A DNA stretch of 64,000 bases from HyVt-105 sp049975425 (GTDB taxonomy: Bacteria > Bacteroidota > Bacteroidia > Bacteroidales > VadinHA17): positions 21,578-85,577 of the forward strand of contig JBNGDI010000011.1 in NCBI GenBank assembly GCA_049975425.1, given 5' to 3'. A model generated the notes under the pieces. It saw only the letters and a program-made list of their open reading frames with translations, made no database searches and was not told the origin of the DNA. A program made the translations under genes and the position numbers. Shown here piece by piece: positions 1 to 9,503 of the stretch; within the stretch, counting starts at the first letter, position 1; each line of letters starts with the position of its first letter.

Positions 1-2172
1 AACGGATACCGGCCGCATTACATTGTATCTCCCGATAAAAAGAAAGTGGTTTCGGAACTGAAAAAGCTGGCCGGTTCGGCAAAAACCGTATGGCTGGCCT
101 CGGACGAGGACCGGGAAGGCGAAGCCATTGCCTGGCATCTGGCTGAAGTACTGGCTCTGGATTCTGAAAAGACGCGAAGGATCGTATTTCATGAGATTAC
201 GAAAGAAGCCATTCAGGAAGCAATTAAAAGACCCAGGGGAATAAACCGCGACCTGGTGAATGCCCAGCAGGCAAGAAGGATTCTGGACCGGCTGGTAGGT
301 TTCGAACTTTCGCCTATTCTCTGGAAAAAAATACAACCCTCTCTTTCTGCCGGGCGTGTTCAGTCGGTTGCCGTCAGACTTCTGGTGGAGCGGGAAAGGG
401 AGATTATGCAGTTCAGACCCACTAATTCCTTCCGGGTTACAGCGCAATTTATATTTACCGATTCGAAAGCCAGGGAACATGTTCTCAACGCGGAATGCCC
501 CACGCGTTTCTCCACCCTGGAGGAAGCAGGAAATTTCCTGGAGAGCTGCCGTAAAGCCCGGTTTACCGTAACCGACGTTTCGAGCAAACCGGCAAAGAAA
601 TCACCTGCGCCTCCCTTCACCACCTCCACCCTGCAACAGGAAGCCGGAAGAAAGCTGGGATTTTCCGTTTCCCAGACCATGTCGGTGGCCCAGCGCCTTT
701 ACGAGGCGGGAAAGATCACCTATATGAGAACCGACTCGGTCAATCTTTCCCAGATGGCACTGGCAGTAGCAAGAAAAACCATTGCCGGCGAATTCGGTGA
801 AAAGTATGTAAAAACGCGGCAGTACAAAACCAGATCAAAAGGCGCCCAGGAAGCACACGAAGCCATTCGCCCCACCTATCTTGATCAGAAGACTATTCAG
901 GGCACCCAAACGGAAAAGAAATTGTACGAACTGATATGGAAGCGGACCATTGCCTCCCAGATGAGTGATGCTGAACTGGAAAAAACCACCGTACAAATCG
1001 GTATATCCGGGTCATCTGAAAAATTCACCGCTACCGGTGAGATCCTGAAATTTGACGGATTCCTGAAAGTATACCGGGAAAGCTCCGAAGAGGAGGAGGA
1101 GGAAGCCCGGCATCTGCTGCCTCCGGTAAATAAAGGCCAGGTTCTCGATCCCCGGCAAATCGTTGCCACAGAAAAATTCACCCAGCACCCGCCCAGGTAT
1201 ACCGAAGCCAGTCTGGTGAAAAAACTGGAAGAGCTGGGAATTGGTCGCCCTTCCACCTATGCACCCACCATTTCCACGATCCAGCAACGCGGATATGTGG
1301 TAAAGGAAGACCGTCCGGGCACCCCACGCGAATACCGGGTTTTGACACTCAAAGAACAACAGGTGCAATCGGAAACCCGCACGGAAATGACCGGAAGTGA
1401 AAAAAACAAACTTTTCCCGGCCGATATCGGAATGCTGGTTACCGATTTTCTGGTGGAACATTTTGCCGATATTCTCAATTATAATTTTACAGCCACTGTT
1501 GAAGAACAGTTCGATGAAATTGCCCGTGGCAAACTCGACTGGCAGCAAATGATCGACAGGTTCTATGATCATTTTCACAGGAAAGTGACAGAAACCCTGG
1601 AGCAATCGGAAAAAAAGACCGGTGAGCGTTTTCTGGGCCATGACCCGGCTAGCGGTGAGCCGGTTACTGTAAAAATAGGCCCTTACGGGCCCATGGCACA
1701 GATGGGCGAAAGCGGTGGTGAAAGCAAGCCTCGTTTTGCCAGTATGATGAAAAATCAACGCATTGAGACTATCACCCTGGAAGAGGCGCTCCGTTTATTC
1801 AAATTACCGCGAGAAGTCGGGAAATATGAGGGAAAAGAAGTTACAGCCGGAATAGGAAGGTATGGCCCTTACCTGAAATACGACGGGAAGTTTTACTCCC
1901 TGAACCGCGAAACGGATGACCCCCTGTCGGTTAATTTAGAAAGGGCCATAGAGGTAATAAGGGAAAAAACAGAAAAAGACAAAAAAAAGGTCATCACAGA
2001 GTTCGAAGAAGATCCGAACCTGAAAATCCTGAACGGACGATGGGGGCCATACATCAAATACAGGAAAGATAATTTCCGGATACCCAGGGGCAGGGTTCCG
2101 GAAGAGCTTACTTTTCAGGATTGCATGGAAATTATCCGGAAAGGGAAATCCACAGGAAAGAAAAAATCCTGA
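1..2172 (+). CDS. topA: DNA topoisomerase I (5'-partial)
   Basis: Type IA topoisomerase, which relaxes negative supercoils by single-strand passage. The reading frame is open from base 1, so the true start and the first part of the Toprim domain lie outside the window. Visible are the Toprim acidic motif (ASDEDREGEAIAWHL), the linker motif ARRILDRLVGFELSPILW, and the active-site block ITYMRTDSVNLS, whose nucleophilic tyrosine is encoded at 721-723. The C-terminus carries glycine-rich Topo_C repeats (KIGPYGPM, GIGRYGPYLKY, NGRWGPYIKY) and no zinc ribbons, a form common in Bacteroidota. It is followed after 20 bp by the arginase-like gene and then the T9SS genes, a gene order I recall from other Bacteroidota. 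Identity is secure; only the 5' end is missing. Confidence 0.96.
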   Translation, partial: NGYRPHYIVSPDKKKVVSELKKLAGSAKTVWLASDEDREGEAIAWHLAEVLALDSEKTRRIVFHEITKEAIQEAIKRPRGINRDLVNAQQARRILDRLVGFELSPILWKKIQPSLSAGRVQSVAVRLLVEREREIMQFRPTNSFRVTAQFIFTDSKAREHVLNAECPTRFSTLEEAGNFLESCRKARFTVTDVSSKPAKKSPAPPFTTSTLQQEAGRKLGFSVSQTMSVAQRLYEAGKITYMRTDSVNLSQMALAVARKTIAGEFGEKYVKTRQYKTRSKGAQEAHEAIRPTYLDQKTIQGTQTEKKLYELIWKRTIASQMSDAELEKTTVQIGISGSSEKFTATGEILKFDGFLKVYRESSEEEEEEARHLLPPVNKGQVLDPRQIVATEKFTQHPPRYTEASLVKKLEELGIGRPSTYAPTISTIQQRGYVVKEDRPGTPREYRVLTLKEQQVQSETRTEMTGSEKNKLFPADIGMLVTDFLVEHFADILNYNFTATVEEQFDEIARGKLDWQQMIDRFYDHFHRKVTETLEQSEKKTGERFLGHDPASGEPVTVKIGPYGPMAQMGESGGESKPRFASMMKNQRIETITLEEALRLFKLPREVGKYEGKEVTAGIGRYGPYLKYDGKFYSLNRETDDPLSVNLERAIEVIREKTEKDKKKVITEFEEDPNLKILNGRWGPYIKYRKDNFRIPRGRVPEELTFQDCMEIIRKGKSTGKKKS

Positions 2173-2192
2173 TACTGGCATTATTCTGACAT

Positions 2193-3356
2193 ATGAACCT
2201 GAACGATTATTTCAACCCGGTAAGTCTGGACCCTCCGGAGACACAGTTCCTGCCTGTGGAACATACCCTTGCCGGGCAAATCCGCAAGCACACCCCCGAC
2301 CAGCCGATTCCCGAAGTAAAAGACTATGTGCTGGCTATCATGGGAATTCCTGAAGACAGGAATTCGGAAAACACCGGTTCCGCCGAAGGCCCTGACCACA
2401 TAAGAAAATGTCTTTATCAGCTTTCGGGTACGGGTAAGCACATTTCTGTCATTGACCTGGGGAACATCAAACCCGGGAAAAATCCGGTTGACACTTACTA
2501 TGCGGTAAGAGAAGTGAATGCATACCTCATTGAAACGGGAATCTGCCCCATTCTGATGGGGGGGACTCAGGATCTGACCCTTGGTATGTACATGGCCTAC
2601 CGGAGCCTGAATATCAGGCCCAGCCTGGTAACCATTGACAGCCGGCTGGACCTTCCGTCCGACGCCGAAAACGCAACTCCCGGAACCTACCTGGAAGAAG
2701 TCCTGTTTGGCGAAAATCCCGCCCTGTTTCACTACACCAACCTGGGGCACCAGGTTTACCATCTCAGCCGCCAACAACTTGAAAGGCTCCGGTCAAACAC
2801 TTATGAAAGCATAGGAATAGGACAGATACGGGCCGATATGAAAGAAACCGAACCCATTTTCCGGGATGCCGATATTATAAGCCTGGATATCAGCTCGGTC
2901 AAACAGTCGGATGCTCCCGGTTACTTTTCTCCTTCGCCCAACGGATTCTACAGTGAAGAAATCTGTCAGCTGGCAAAGTATGCCGGTGCGGGAAACCGGC
3001 CACGCTGTTTCGGTGTGTTTGAAACAAATCCAAAATTTGATACTAACGACCAGACATCCCGGCTGGCCGCAGAGATCATCTGGTACTACATGGATGGCTT
3101 TTCCGGCTGGAGGGAAGAGTTCCCCAGGCCTTCTTCTGAGGAATTTACAAAATATATGGTGAATCTGTCTGAACCCGATCACACCCTGGTTTTTTACAAG
3201 AGTATTTATTCCGGGAGATGGTGGTGTGAGGTACCTGTTATTTCAGGTGACCATCATGAGGTTAAAATAATTGCCTGTTCTTACGAGGACTATCTCAAGG
3301 CCAGCAATCAGGAAGTCCCGGAACGTTGGCTCAGGTTCTATCAGAAACTGAACTGA
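2193..3356 (+). CDS. arginase/formimidoylglutamase-fold protein, probable pseudoenzyme
   Basis: 387 residues with the overall pattern of the ureohydrolase (arginase/HutG) family. Active members need two Mn ions held by GGxH, DAHxD and SxDxD motifs. Here these read GGTQD (residues 123-127), DSRLD (149-153) and SLDISS (230-235), so the first His is Gln, the second His is Arg and one Asp is Ser; three of six metal ligands are lost. Hydrolase activity is therefore unlikely and HutG would be a misleading name. No histidine-degradation genes are nearby. It lies between topA and the T9SS core, so a structural or regulatory role linked to that locus is possible, but this is inference. The start is ATG 20 bp after topA. 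Confidence 0.75.
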   Translation: MNLNDYFNPVSLDPPETQFLPVEHTLAGQIRKHTPDQPIPEVKDYVLAIMGIPEDRNSENTGSAEGPDHIRKCLYQLSGTGKHISVIDLGNIKPGKNPVDTYYAVREVNAYLIETGICPILMGGTQDLTLGMYMAYRSLNIRPSLVTIDSRLDLPSDAENATPGTYLEEVLFGENPALFHYTNLGHQVYHLSRQQLERLRSNTYESIGIGQIRADMKETEPIFRDADIISLDISSVKQSDAPGYFSPSPNGFYSEEICQLAKYAGAGNRPRCFGVFETNPKFDTNDQTSRLAAEIIWYYMDGFSGWREEFPRPSSEEFTKYMVNLSEPDHTLVFYKSIYSGRWWCEVPVISGDHHEVKIIACSYEDYLKASNQEVPERWLRFYQKLN

Positions 3357-3617
3357 ACAAGTGAGCCGGGTCAATTCATCCGGTGATTGGGCCCGTTCAT
3401 TCCGTTCGCAGGGCTTTCTGTCAATTTCGTGGTCATTCCTCTGCTTTTTTTCGGCCATTCAGGTAACATAATCGGAAGAAAAACGGTATAATGTATCACT
3501 GTCAGATCATGCTTATCAACACAAGATGTTGACAATAATTTGTTGGAGAATAATATTTTTACTTATTTTACTCTTTACGAAAATGCAGGGTAAATAAGCT
3601 TTAGCCGGGAGGTTGGA

Positions 3618-4568
3618 ATGAAAAAGGGAATATTGATTCTGACGGTGATGGTTATGGGAACCATAATTTCCATGGCGCAGCAGGATCCGCATTTTAGTCA
3701 ATATATGTTCAATTACCAGTCATTTAATCCCGGATACTCCGGAAGTCAGGATATGATCTGCCTTTCAGCACTGAACCGTCAACAGTGGGTAGGGTTCAGT
3801 AACAGGCCGGAAGTTACTGTAATGAATGTCCATACTCCTTTCCGTTTATTCGGTACCAGTCACGGGGCCGGCCTGAGCATTTTACGGGATGTTATTGGTT
3901 TTGACAAAAATCTTGGCATTCAGGGAGCATATGCCTACAAACTGGATATCGGACCGGGAAAATTAAGCATGGGGCTGAGCCTGGGTATACAGAACCGCAT
4001 TCTGGATCCCGAATGGAATATTCCTGCAGGAGAAGGATTTTCCACGCCGGAAGAAGACGAACTTATTCCCACAGGCAAGGAAAGTCAGGTTGTTTTTGAT
4101 ATGGGAGCTGGAATCTGGTACCAGCGCGACCGTCTTTTCGCCGGAATATCCGCCACCCACCTGAATGAGCCCTCCATCAGGTATACCACCACAAGCGGAG
4201 AATCGTATCTTGCCCGGCATTATTATCTTACAACCGGTTACAGTTTTCTTCTGCCCAATCCTCTTTTTGAAATCACTCCCTCAGCACTGGTTCAAACAGA
4301 CGGAAAAATTACCCATACTCATTTGAATCTAATGCTCCTGTACAATAAAAAACTCTGGGGAGGCGTTTCATTCAGACCGGGAGAAGCTGTTGTGGCCATG
4401 ATAGGCATGGAATTGTTCAACGGAATCAGGGTGGGATATTCGTATGATTATGCCACCACTTCGCTGCAGAATTACAGCGGGGGAAGTCATGAGCTGATGC
4501 TCTCGTATTGTTTCAGCATCAGGGTTGAGCGAACGCCCGAGCGTTATAAAAGTGTGAGATTTTTGTAA
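3618..4568 (+). CDS. porP: PorP/SprF-family T9SS outer-membrane protein
   Basis: 316 residues. An N-terminal signal peptide ends near MAQQDPHFSQYM; the QDPHFSQYMFNYQSFNPGYSG segment is the hallmark opening of the PorP/SprF family (Bacteroidota outer-membrane beta-barrels). The rest alternates aromatic and glycine-rich strands typical of a barrel, ending near SHELMLSYCFSI. PorP proteins join the GldK/GldN ring complex and hold T9SS cargo with type B signals at the surface. It stands 47 bp upstream of gldK in the same direction, the usual porP-gldKLMN order. The 260 bp upstream are AT-rich near the gene and are the likely promoter region of the cluster, but no exact TAnnTTTG box was found there. 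Confidence 0.92.
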   Translation: MKKGILILTVMVMGTIISMAQQDPHFSQYMFNYQSFNPGYSGSQDMICLSALNRQQWVGFSNRPEVTVMNVHTPFRLFGTSHGAGLSILRDVIGFDKNLGIQGAYAYKLDIGPGKLSMGLSLGIQNRILDPEWNIPAGEGFSTPEEDELIPTGKESQVVFDMGAGIWYQRDRLFAGISATHLNEPSIRYTTTSGESYLARHYYLTTGYSFLLPNPLFEITPSALVQTDGKITHTHLNLMLLYNKKLWGGVSFRPGEAVVAMIGMELFNGIRVGYSYDYATTSLQNYSGGSHELMLSYCFSIRVERTPERYKSVRFL

Positions 4569-4615
4569 ATTTTTGAAAAAATTATTGTTATTTAGCATAT
4601 AAATAAGATTACGTC

Positions 4616-5950
4616 ATGAAAAAATTGCTTTTTTTCAGTACGATATTGGCGGTAATTCTCAGCAGTTGCGGGAGTTATAAATCCAATGGGGAGCTGGTAG
4701 GTGTTTCAGGCCGAAAGAAATGGTTTGAACCCGATCCATACGGAATGGTGTTTGTCCCCCAGGGGGCTTTCAATATGGGCCCTGCCGACCAGGACCTGGC
4801 CAATGCCATGAATACCATGACACGTACGGTAACGGTTGACGCCTTCTGGATGGATGAAACGGAGATCACCAACAACGAATACCGCCAGTTCGTATTTTAC
4901 GTACGCGACAGCATTCTTCGCACCAAGCTTGCCGAAGCCGGACTGGAAGGCTTCTACAAAGTGGATGAGAATGGAGATGAATACGATCCTCCCGTTATTG
5001 ACTGGGAAACCAAAATCGATCCTCGCGAAGAAGAAGTTCGGGATATCATGGAAGAAATGTATTACCCTGAAAACGAGCGTTTTTTCCGCCGTAAGGAAAT
5101 CGATACCCGCAAACTGATCTACGAGTACTTCTGGATTGATCTGCAACAGGCTGCCAAGCGTTCAAACCGCTACAATTTTGAAACCGGTCAGTATGAGGGA
5201 GAAGTTTATAACCAGCAGGGAGAGGTGGTTCCCATCCAGGACCGTTCGGCATTTGTTATCCGTGACCAGGTACCTGTTTATCCCGACACCCTTTGCTGGA
5301 TTGCCGATTTTACCTATTCCTACAATGAACCCTGGACCAATATGTATTTCTGGCACCCCTCATACGATGACTATCCTGTGGTGGGGGTAACCTGGAAACA
5401 GGCAAATGCATTCAGTATCTGGAGAACCAAATTCCTGAATGACTATCTGGCCTCTGTGGGGAATTCCTATGTGCAGGAATACCGGTTACCTACGGAAGCA
5501 GAATGGGAATATGCCGCCCGCGGCGGGCTGGATCTTTCCATGTATCCATGGGGAGGAATTTACACCCGTAACGACGAAGGGTGCTTCCTTGCCAACTTCA
5601 AACCCATGCGCGGGAATTACATTGATGACGGTGCCATGATCACTACCAAGGTGGGATCGTACAGCCCCAATGAATTCGGACTGTACGACATGGCAGGTAA
5701 TGTGGCCGAATGGACCTCGAGTGCCTATGACGAATCGGCATATATCATTACCCACGATATGAACCCCACGTATAAATACAATGCGCTTCCCGATGATCCT
5801 GTGGTGATGAAAAGAAAAGTGATCAGGGGAGGATCCTGGAAAGACATTGGATATTTCCTTCAGGTAAGTACCCGAACCTATGAATATCAGGACTCGTCCA
5901 AATCCTTTATCGGATTCCGGAATGTCAGAACGTATATGGGATTTGATTAA
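4616..5950 (+). CDS. gldK: GldK, T9SS ring lipoprotein
   Basis: 444-residue lipoprotein with signal and lipobox ending in LSSC (Cys18). The body is a formylglycine-generating-enzyme/SUMF1-like domain: MVFVPQGAFNMGP near the start, FWMDETEITNNEYRQF, YPVVGVTWKQANAFSIWRTKFL, YRLPTEAEWEYAARGG, and the closing GLYDMAGNVAEWTSSAYD...VIRGGSWKD. GldK (PorK) forms the periplasmic ring with GldN under the outer membrane. An insert of roughly 100 residues between the ITNNEYRQF motif and YPVVGV (about residues 100-250) is usual in GldK and absent from enzymes. It does not act as an enzyme in this family. It is followed after 45 bp by gldL. Confidence 0.96.
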   Translation: MKKLLFFSTILAVILSSCGSYKSNGELVGVSGRKKWFEPDPYGMVFVPQGAFNMGPADQDLANAMNTMTRTVTVDAFWMDETEITNNEYRQFVFYVRDSILRTKLAEAGLEGFYKVDENGDEYDPPVIDWETKIDPREEEVRDIMEEMYYPENERFFRRKEIDTRKLIYEYFWIDLQQAAKRSNRYNFETGQYEGEVYNQQGEVVPIQDRSAFVIRDQVPVYPDTLCWIADFTYSYNEPWTNMYFWHPSYDDYPVVGVTWKQANAFSIWRTKFLNDYLASVGNSYVQEYRLPTEAEWEYAARGGLDLSMYPWGGIYTRNDEGCFLANFKPMRGNYIDDGAMITTKVGSYSPNEFGLYDMAGNVAEWTSSAYDESAYIITHDMNPTYKYNALPDDPVVMKRKVIRGGSWKDIGYFLQVSTRTYEYQDSSKSFIGFRNVRTYMGFD

Positions 5951-5995
5951 ACCGTCATAATTGATGATACATCTCTAACTAAAGCAATATTTACT

Positions 5996-6910
5996 ATGAA
6001 CCTTTCAGAAATAGTTCAAAGCAGCGGCTGGAAAAATTTCATGGCTAAGCTTTACGGGTTTGGTGCTTCCATTGTTATTGTAGGCGCATTGTTCAAAATT
6101 CAGCACTGGCCGGCAGCCGGAACATTCCTGACTCTAGGGCTGCTTACCGAGGCGACCATCTTCTTCTTCTCTGCTTTCGAGCCCCTACATGAAGAAGTGG
6201 ACTGGACACTGGTATATCCCGAGCTTGCCGGTATCTCAGAAGACGAGGCTGAAGAATTAAGACCGGCTTCCGCCCGCAGAGGAGGAGACGGGTCTTCTGC
6301 CCTGGAAAAATTCGATGCCCTGCTTGAAAAAGCAGAAATAACCCCTGATCTTTTCAGAAAACTGGGCCAGGGAATGGAAAACCTCAGCCAGACCGCATCC
6401 AAACTGGGAAACATTGCCGATGCATCGGTGGTAACCAACGAATTTGTCGGAAAAGTAAAAAATGCATCCGAATCGGTGGAAAAACTTACCGGAGCCTACC
6501 AGGAGTCCACAGAAAAATTAACGGAATCGGTGGGGGAACTTACCGACTCATACCGGAACACGGCCACCATCATAGCCCAGTCGGGTAATAGCTACGAAAG
6601 TCTATCAGGTTCAATCCTCAGTATTTCTGAAGGCAGCAAATCATATAACGAACAACTGGAAGCCCTCAACAAAAACCTGTCTGCCCTTAACGCCGTTTAC
6701 GAACTTCAATTGCAGGGAACAAACGACCAGATCAAAGCCACAGAAAAAATGTATGCGGGAATGAATGAAATGCTGGATGACCTGAAAGAATCTGCCCAGG
6801 ATACGAAAAAATACAGAGAAGAAGTATCCAAACTGAGTGAAAATCTGGCTGCACTGAACACGGTATACGGCAATATGCTGGCTGCCATGAATGTTAGATC
6901 AAATCCCTGA
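5996..6910 (+). CDS. gldL: GldL, T9SS motor protein
   Basis: 304 residues. Two transmembrane helices at about residues 18-35 and 41-61 flank the conserved KIQHWPAAG loop, followed by FEPLHEEVDW. The family uses membrane-embedded glutamates to couple proton flow to motion; Glu52 in LLTEATIFFF is the best candidate for the key residue. The remaining roughly 230 residues are cytoplasmic and predicted coiled coil (KLTESVGELTDSYRNTATII and related heptads). GldL forms a pentamer around a GldM dimer and powers secretion and, in gliding species, motility. Its place between gldK and gldM and its length are standard. Confidence 0.96.
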   Translation: MNLSEIVQSSGWKNFMAKLYGFGASIVIVGALFKIQHWPAAGTFLTLGLLTEATIFFFSAFEPLHEEVDWTLVYPELAGISEDEAEELRPASARRGGDGSSALEKFDALLEKAEITPDLFRKLGQGMENLSQTASKLGNIADASVVTNEFVGKVKNASESVEKLTGAYQESTEKLTESVGELTDSYRNTATIIAQSGNSYESLSGSILSISEGSKSYNEQLEALNKNLSALNAVYELQLQGTNDQIKATEKMYAGMNEMLDDLKESAQDTKKYREEVSKLSENLAALNTVYGNMLAAMNVRSNP

Positions 6911-6953
6911 AAGGGTCTTCATAACCTAATCTGTTGTTAATATTTACTGTACT

Positions 6954-8585
6954 ATGGCCCACGGAAAAGAAACCCCGAGACAAAAAATGATCGGCATGAT
7001 GTATTTGGTGCTCACTGCCCTGCTGGCACTGAATGTATCAAAGGAAGCCGTCGAAGCATTTAAACTTGTTGACGAAGGGTTGACTAAAACCACTGCCAAC
7101 TTTGTTGCCAAGAATGAACTGATCTATCAGGATTTTGCGGAAAAAGCGGTTTCAAATCCCGTTAAAGCCGGACCATGGAAACGCAGGGCAGATGACGTAA
7201 AGCAACGTGCTGATGAACTGATTAATTATATACAGGACCTGAAGTTAGAGATAGTAACCAAAGCCGAAGGCAAAGACAGTGAAGCGGTAGCCGGAGGGCA
7301 GATCCATACCCGCGAGATCAAGAAAATTGATGAAAACAATATTCCTTCAGAAGTTCTGATCGGTGCCGATCAGAACGGTAAAGCCTATGACCTGAAAGCC
7401 CTGATAGTTGATTTCAGGGAGTTTATTATGAACGATATCGTTGCCGTTGAGGCAGTGAATATCAGAGAGTCTATTGCCAACAGCCTGAACACGGATGATT
7501 ATACTGAAAAAGACGGAAGCCGGGTAAGCTGGGAAATACACAATTTCCATGCCCTACCTCTGGTGGCAGTGGTAACTATTCTTTCAAAAATACAGGTGGA
7601 TATCAGGAATGCCGAAGCGGAAACGCTGAATTATCTGTACAACCAGATTGAAGCCGGTTCTTTCAAGTTTAATAAGCTGGTACCCACCGTCATTCCAAAT
7701 TCAAATTACATTCTCCGCGGAAATGAATACCGGGCCGAAGTGTTTATTGCCGCAACCGACACCACACAAAAACCCCGGATCATGGTGGGAAATTACGATT
7801 CCACCGTAACTGCCGATGGAATAGTCACTTACCAGATGGTTGGAGATTATACTGAATTGCCCATCGATAAAAACGGGCGGGGTATCTACTCGGTCAAGCC
7901 CGGAAGCCTGGGTTCACGCAGCTGGGGAGGTCTGATCAGACTGCAGGCCCCTGACGGCTCCATGGTAGATTACCCGTTCAGGTCTACTTACCAGGTGGCT
8001 GAAGCCAGCCTGGTGGTGTCACCAACAAAAATGAACGTATTCTATTCCGGATTGGATAACCCCGTAGACATTTCCGTTCCGGGAGTGGCTGAAGATAAAA
8101 TCAGGGTAAGCCTTTCCAGAGGAACCATTCGGAAAGTTAGCGGAAGTTCCTATATTGTCAGACCGGGACGCGCCGGCAAGCCCGATGTGATCGTCAATGT
8201 GATAGCTGAAGTGGACGGTGTGCAGCGCCGCATGCCCCCCAAACCTTTCCGGGTAAAAAATGTTCCCGACCCTGTTGCCCAGGTGGCCGGGCGCGAACGC
8301 GGAGACATCAGCAAGGCCGAACTGATGGCCCAGGCAGGGATTTTTGCCGTTATGAAAGATTTTGATTTCGAACTGTCGTTCCGTATTACCGGATTCAAGA
8401 TATCCATAAACGACCGCGGTTATACCGTGGAAGAAGAATCAAACAGCAACCGGATCACCGAAGCACAGAGGCAACTGCTTGACAGACTGCGCCGGGGAGA
8501 TCAGGTTGTTTTCCAGGATATCAGGGCGGTAGGTCCCGATGGCAATACAAGGCCCCTGCCTCCCGTTATTTTAAAATTGAACTAA
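6954..8585 (+). CDS. gldM: GldM, T9SS motor and periplasmic shaft
   Basis: 543 residues. The N-terminus is a short cytoplasmic stretch (AHGKETPRQKMIGMMYLVL) leading into a single transmembrane helix, TALLALNVSKEAVEAFKLVD, the family hallmark. The large periplasmic part has an alpha-helical D1 domain (to about residue 225) and then beta-rich D2-D4 domains (SGLDNPVDISVPGVAEDKIRVSLS, RDFDF-like block EKDFDFELSFRITGFKISIND analogue near residue 465). The dimer sits inside the GldL pentamer and reaches the GldK/GldN ring. It starts 43 bp after gldL and is followed within 5-20 bp by gldN. Confidence 0.95.
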   Translation: MAHGKETPRQKMIGMMYLVLTALLALNVSKEAVEAFKLVDEGLTKTTANFVAKNELIYQDFAEKAVSNPVKAGPWKRRADDVKQRADELINYIQDLKLEIVTKAEGKDSEAVAGGQIHTREIKKIDENNIPSEVLIGADQNGKAYDLKALIVDFREFIMNDIVAVEAVNIRESIANSLNTDDYTEKDGSRVSWEIHNFHALPLVAVVTILSKIQVDIRNAEAETLNYLYNQIEAGSFKFNKLVPTVIPNSNYILRGNEYRAEVFIAATDTTQKPRIMVGNYDSTVTADGIVTYQMVGDYTELPIDKNGRGIYSVKPGSLGSRSWGGLIRLQAPDGSMVDYPFRSTYQVAEASLVVSPTKMNVFYSGLDNPVDISVPGVAEDKIRVSLSRGTIRKVSGSSYIVRPGRAGKPDVIVNVIAEVDGVQRRMPPKPFRVKNVPDPVAQVAGRERGDISKAELMAQAGIFAVMKDFDFELSFRITGFKISINDRGYTVEEESNSNRITEAQRQLLDRLRRGDQVVFQDIRAVGPDGNTRPLPPVILKLN

Positions 8586-8601
8586 TTAAATGGTGTATAT
8601 C

Positions 8602-9438
8602 ATGAAAAATTTTTTGGGCTTAATTCTCCTGCTGATTATGGCGACCGGTCAGTTCGCCACCGCTCAGGATGATGTGAAAAGGCTATATGATAAAGGAATC
8701 CATGACAAAAGACCTATTCCGTATCCCTATTTGCGGGAAGCCGATGTAATGTGGTCAAAACAGATATGGAGAATCGTTGATCTGAGGGAAAAAATGAACC
8801 AGGTGCTCTATTTCCCGAAATTCCCAATGGGAGACCGTTACAGCCTGATCGATGTATTAATGGGTGAGATCAAAAGCGGAGTGATTGATGTGTACAACGG
8901 AGACGATATGTACAATATGGTGGAAAAAGTCACCCTGGACGATATCAATAAAAAATTCGGAGCCGGGGAAGAAACCATCAGCATCCAGGATCCTGAAACC
9001 GGTGAATACAAGGAAACAACCATTGTAAGGGATATCAATACTTCGGAAATACTGCAGTATATGCTGTGGGAAGAATGGTATTTCGATAAAAAACATTCCA
9101 TCATGCGGGTCAGGATACTGGGCATATGCCCCATCCGGATTTATACCGATCCCGAAACAAACATGACCAATAAAGTGCGTGTGTTCTGGGCCTATTATCC
9201 CGATTTCAGGAACACACTGGCCAATCATGAAGTTTTCAATCCGGAAAATGACGCCCACCGCATATCCTATGACGACCTGTTCATGCAGCGCCGGTTCAGC
9301 AGCTATATCATTGCAGAATCAAACGTGTACGACAACCGCTTGATCAATCAGTACCAAACCGGCCGGTCTGCATTGCTTGAAGCGGAAAGAATCAAAGAAG
9401 AGCTGTTCAACTTTGAACACGATCTCTGGGAATTTTAA
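8602..9438 (+). CDS. gldN: GldN, T9SS ring protein
   Basis: Periplasmic partner of GldK. I place the start at ATG 8602 because MKNFLGLILLLIMATGQFATAQ is a normal signal peptide; an ATG at 8590 adds only MVYI. The mature protein contains YLREADVMWSKQIWRIVDLREKMNQ, a strongly conserved GldN signature, then LRDINTSEI-like and WFDKKHSIM-like blocks (WYFDKKHSIMRVRILGICPI) and a C-terminal helix. Length is close to the family norm. It ends the T9SS cluster: a strong intrinsic terminator follows 20 bp downstream. Confidence 0.95.
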   Translation: MKNFLGLILLLIMATGQFATAQDDVKRLYDKGIHDKRPIPYPYLREADVMWSKQIWRIVDLREKMNQVLYFPKFPMGDRYSLIDVLMGEIKSGVIDVYNGDDMYNMVEKVTLDDINKKFGAGEETISIQDPETGEYKETTIVRDINTSEILQYMLWEEWYFDKKHSIMRVRILGICPIRIYTDPETNMTNKVRVFWAYYPDFRNTLANHEVFNPENDAHRISYDDLFMQRRFSSYIIAESNVYDNRLINQYQTGRSALLEAERIKEELFNFEHDLWEF

Positions 9439-9458
9439 TATGAAAATAAATGCATGAA

Positions 9459-9487
9459 AAAAACCCGGATGCAATATCCGGGTTTTT
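9459..9487 (+). terminator. intrinsic terminator of the porP-gldKLMN cluster
   Basis: Stem ACCCGGAT pairs with ATCCGGGT across a 5-base loop and is followed by TTTTTCTTTT. It lies 20 bp after gldN and, with the A-run on its left side, can also stop the convergent manC transcript. Confidence 0.88.
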
Positions 9488-9503
9488 CTTTTCAATGCCT
9501 CTG

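Noticed and set aside
3357..3617. Strong promoter for porP-gldKLMN
   Set aside because: Only partial matches (TAATTTG, TATTTTA) to TAnnTTTG were found, so no promoter is called in this 260-base region.
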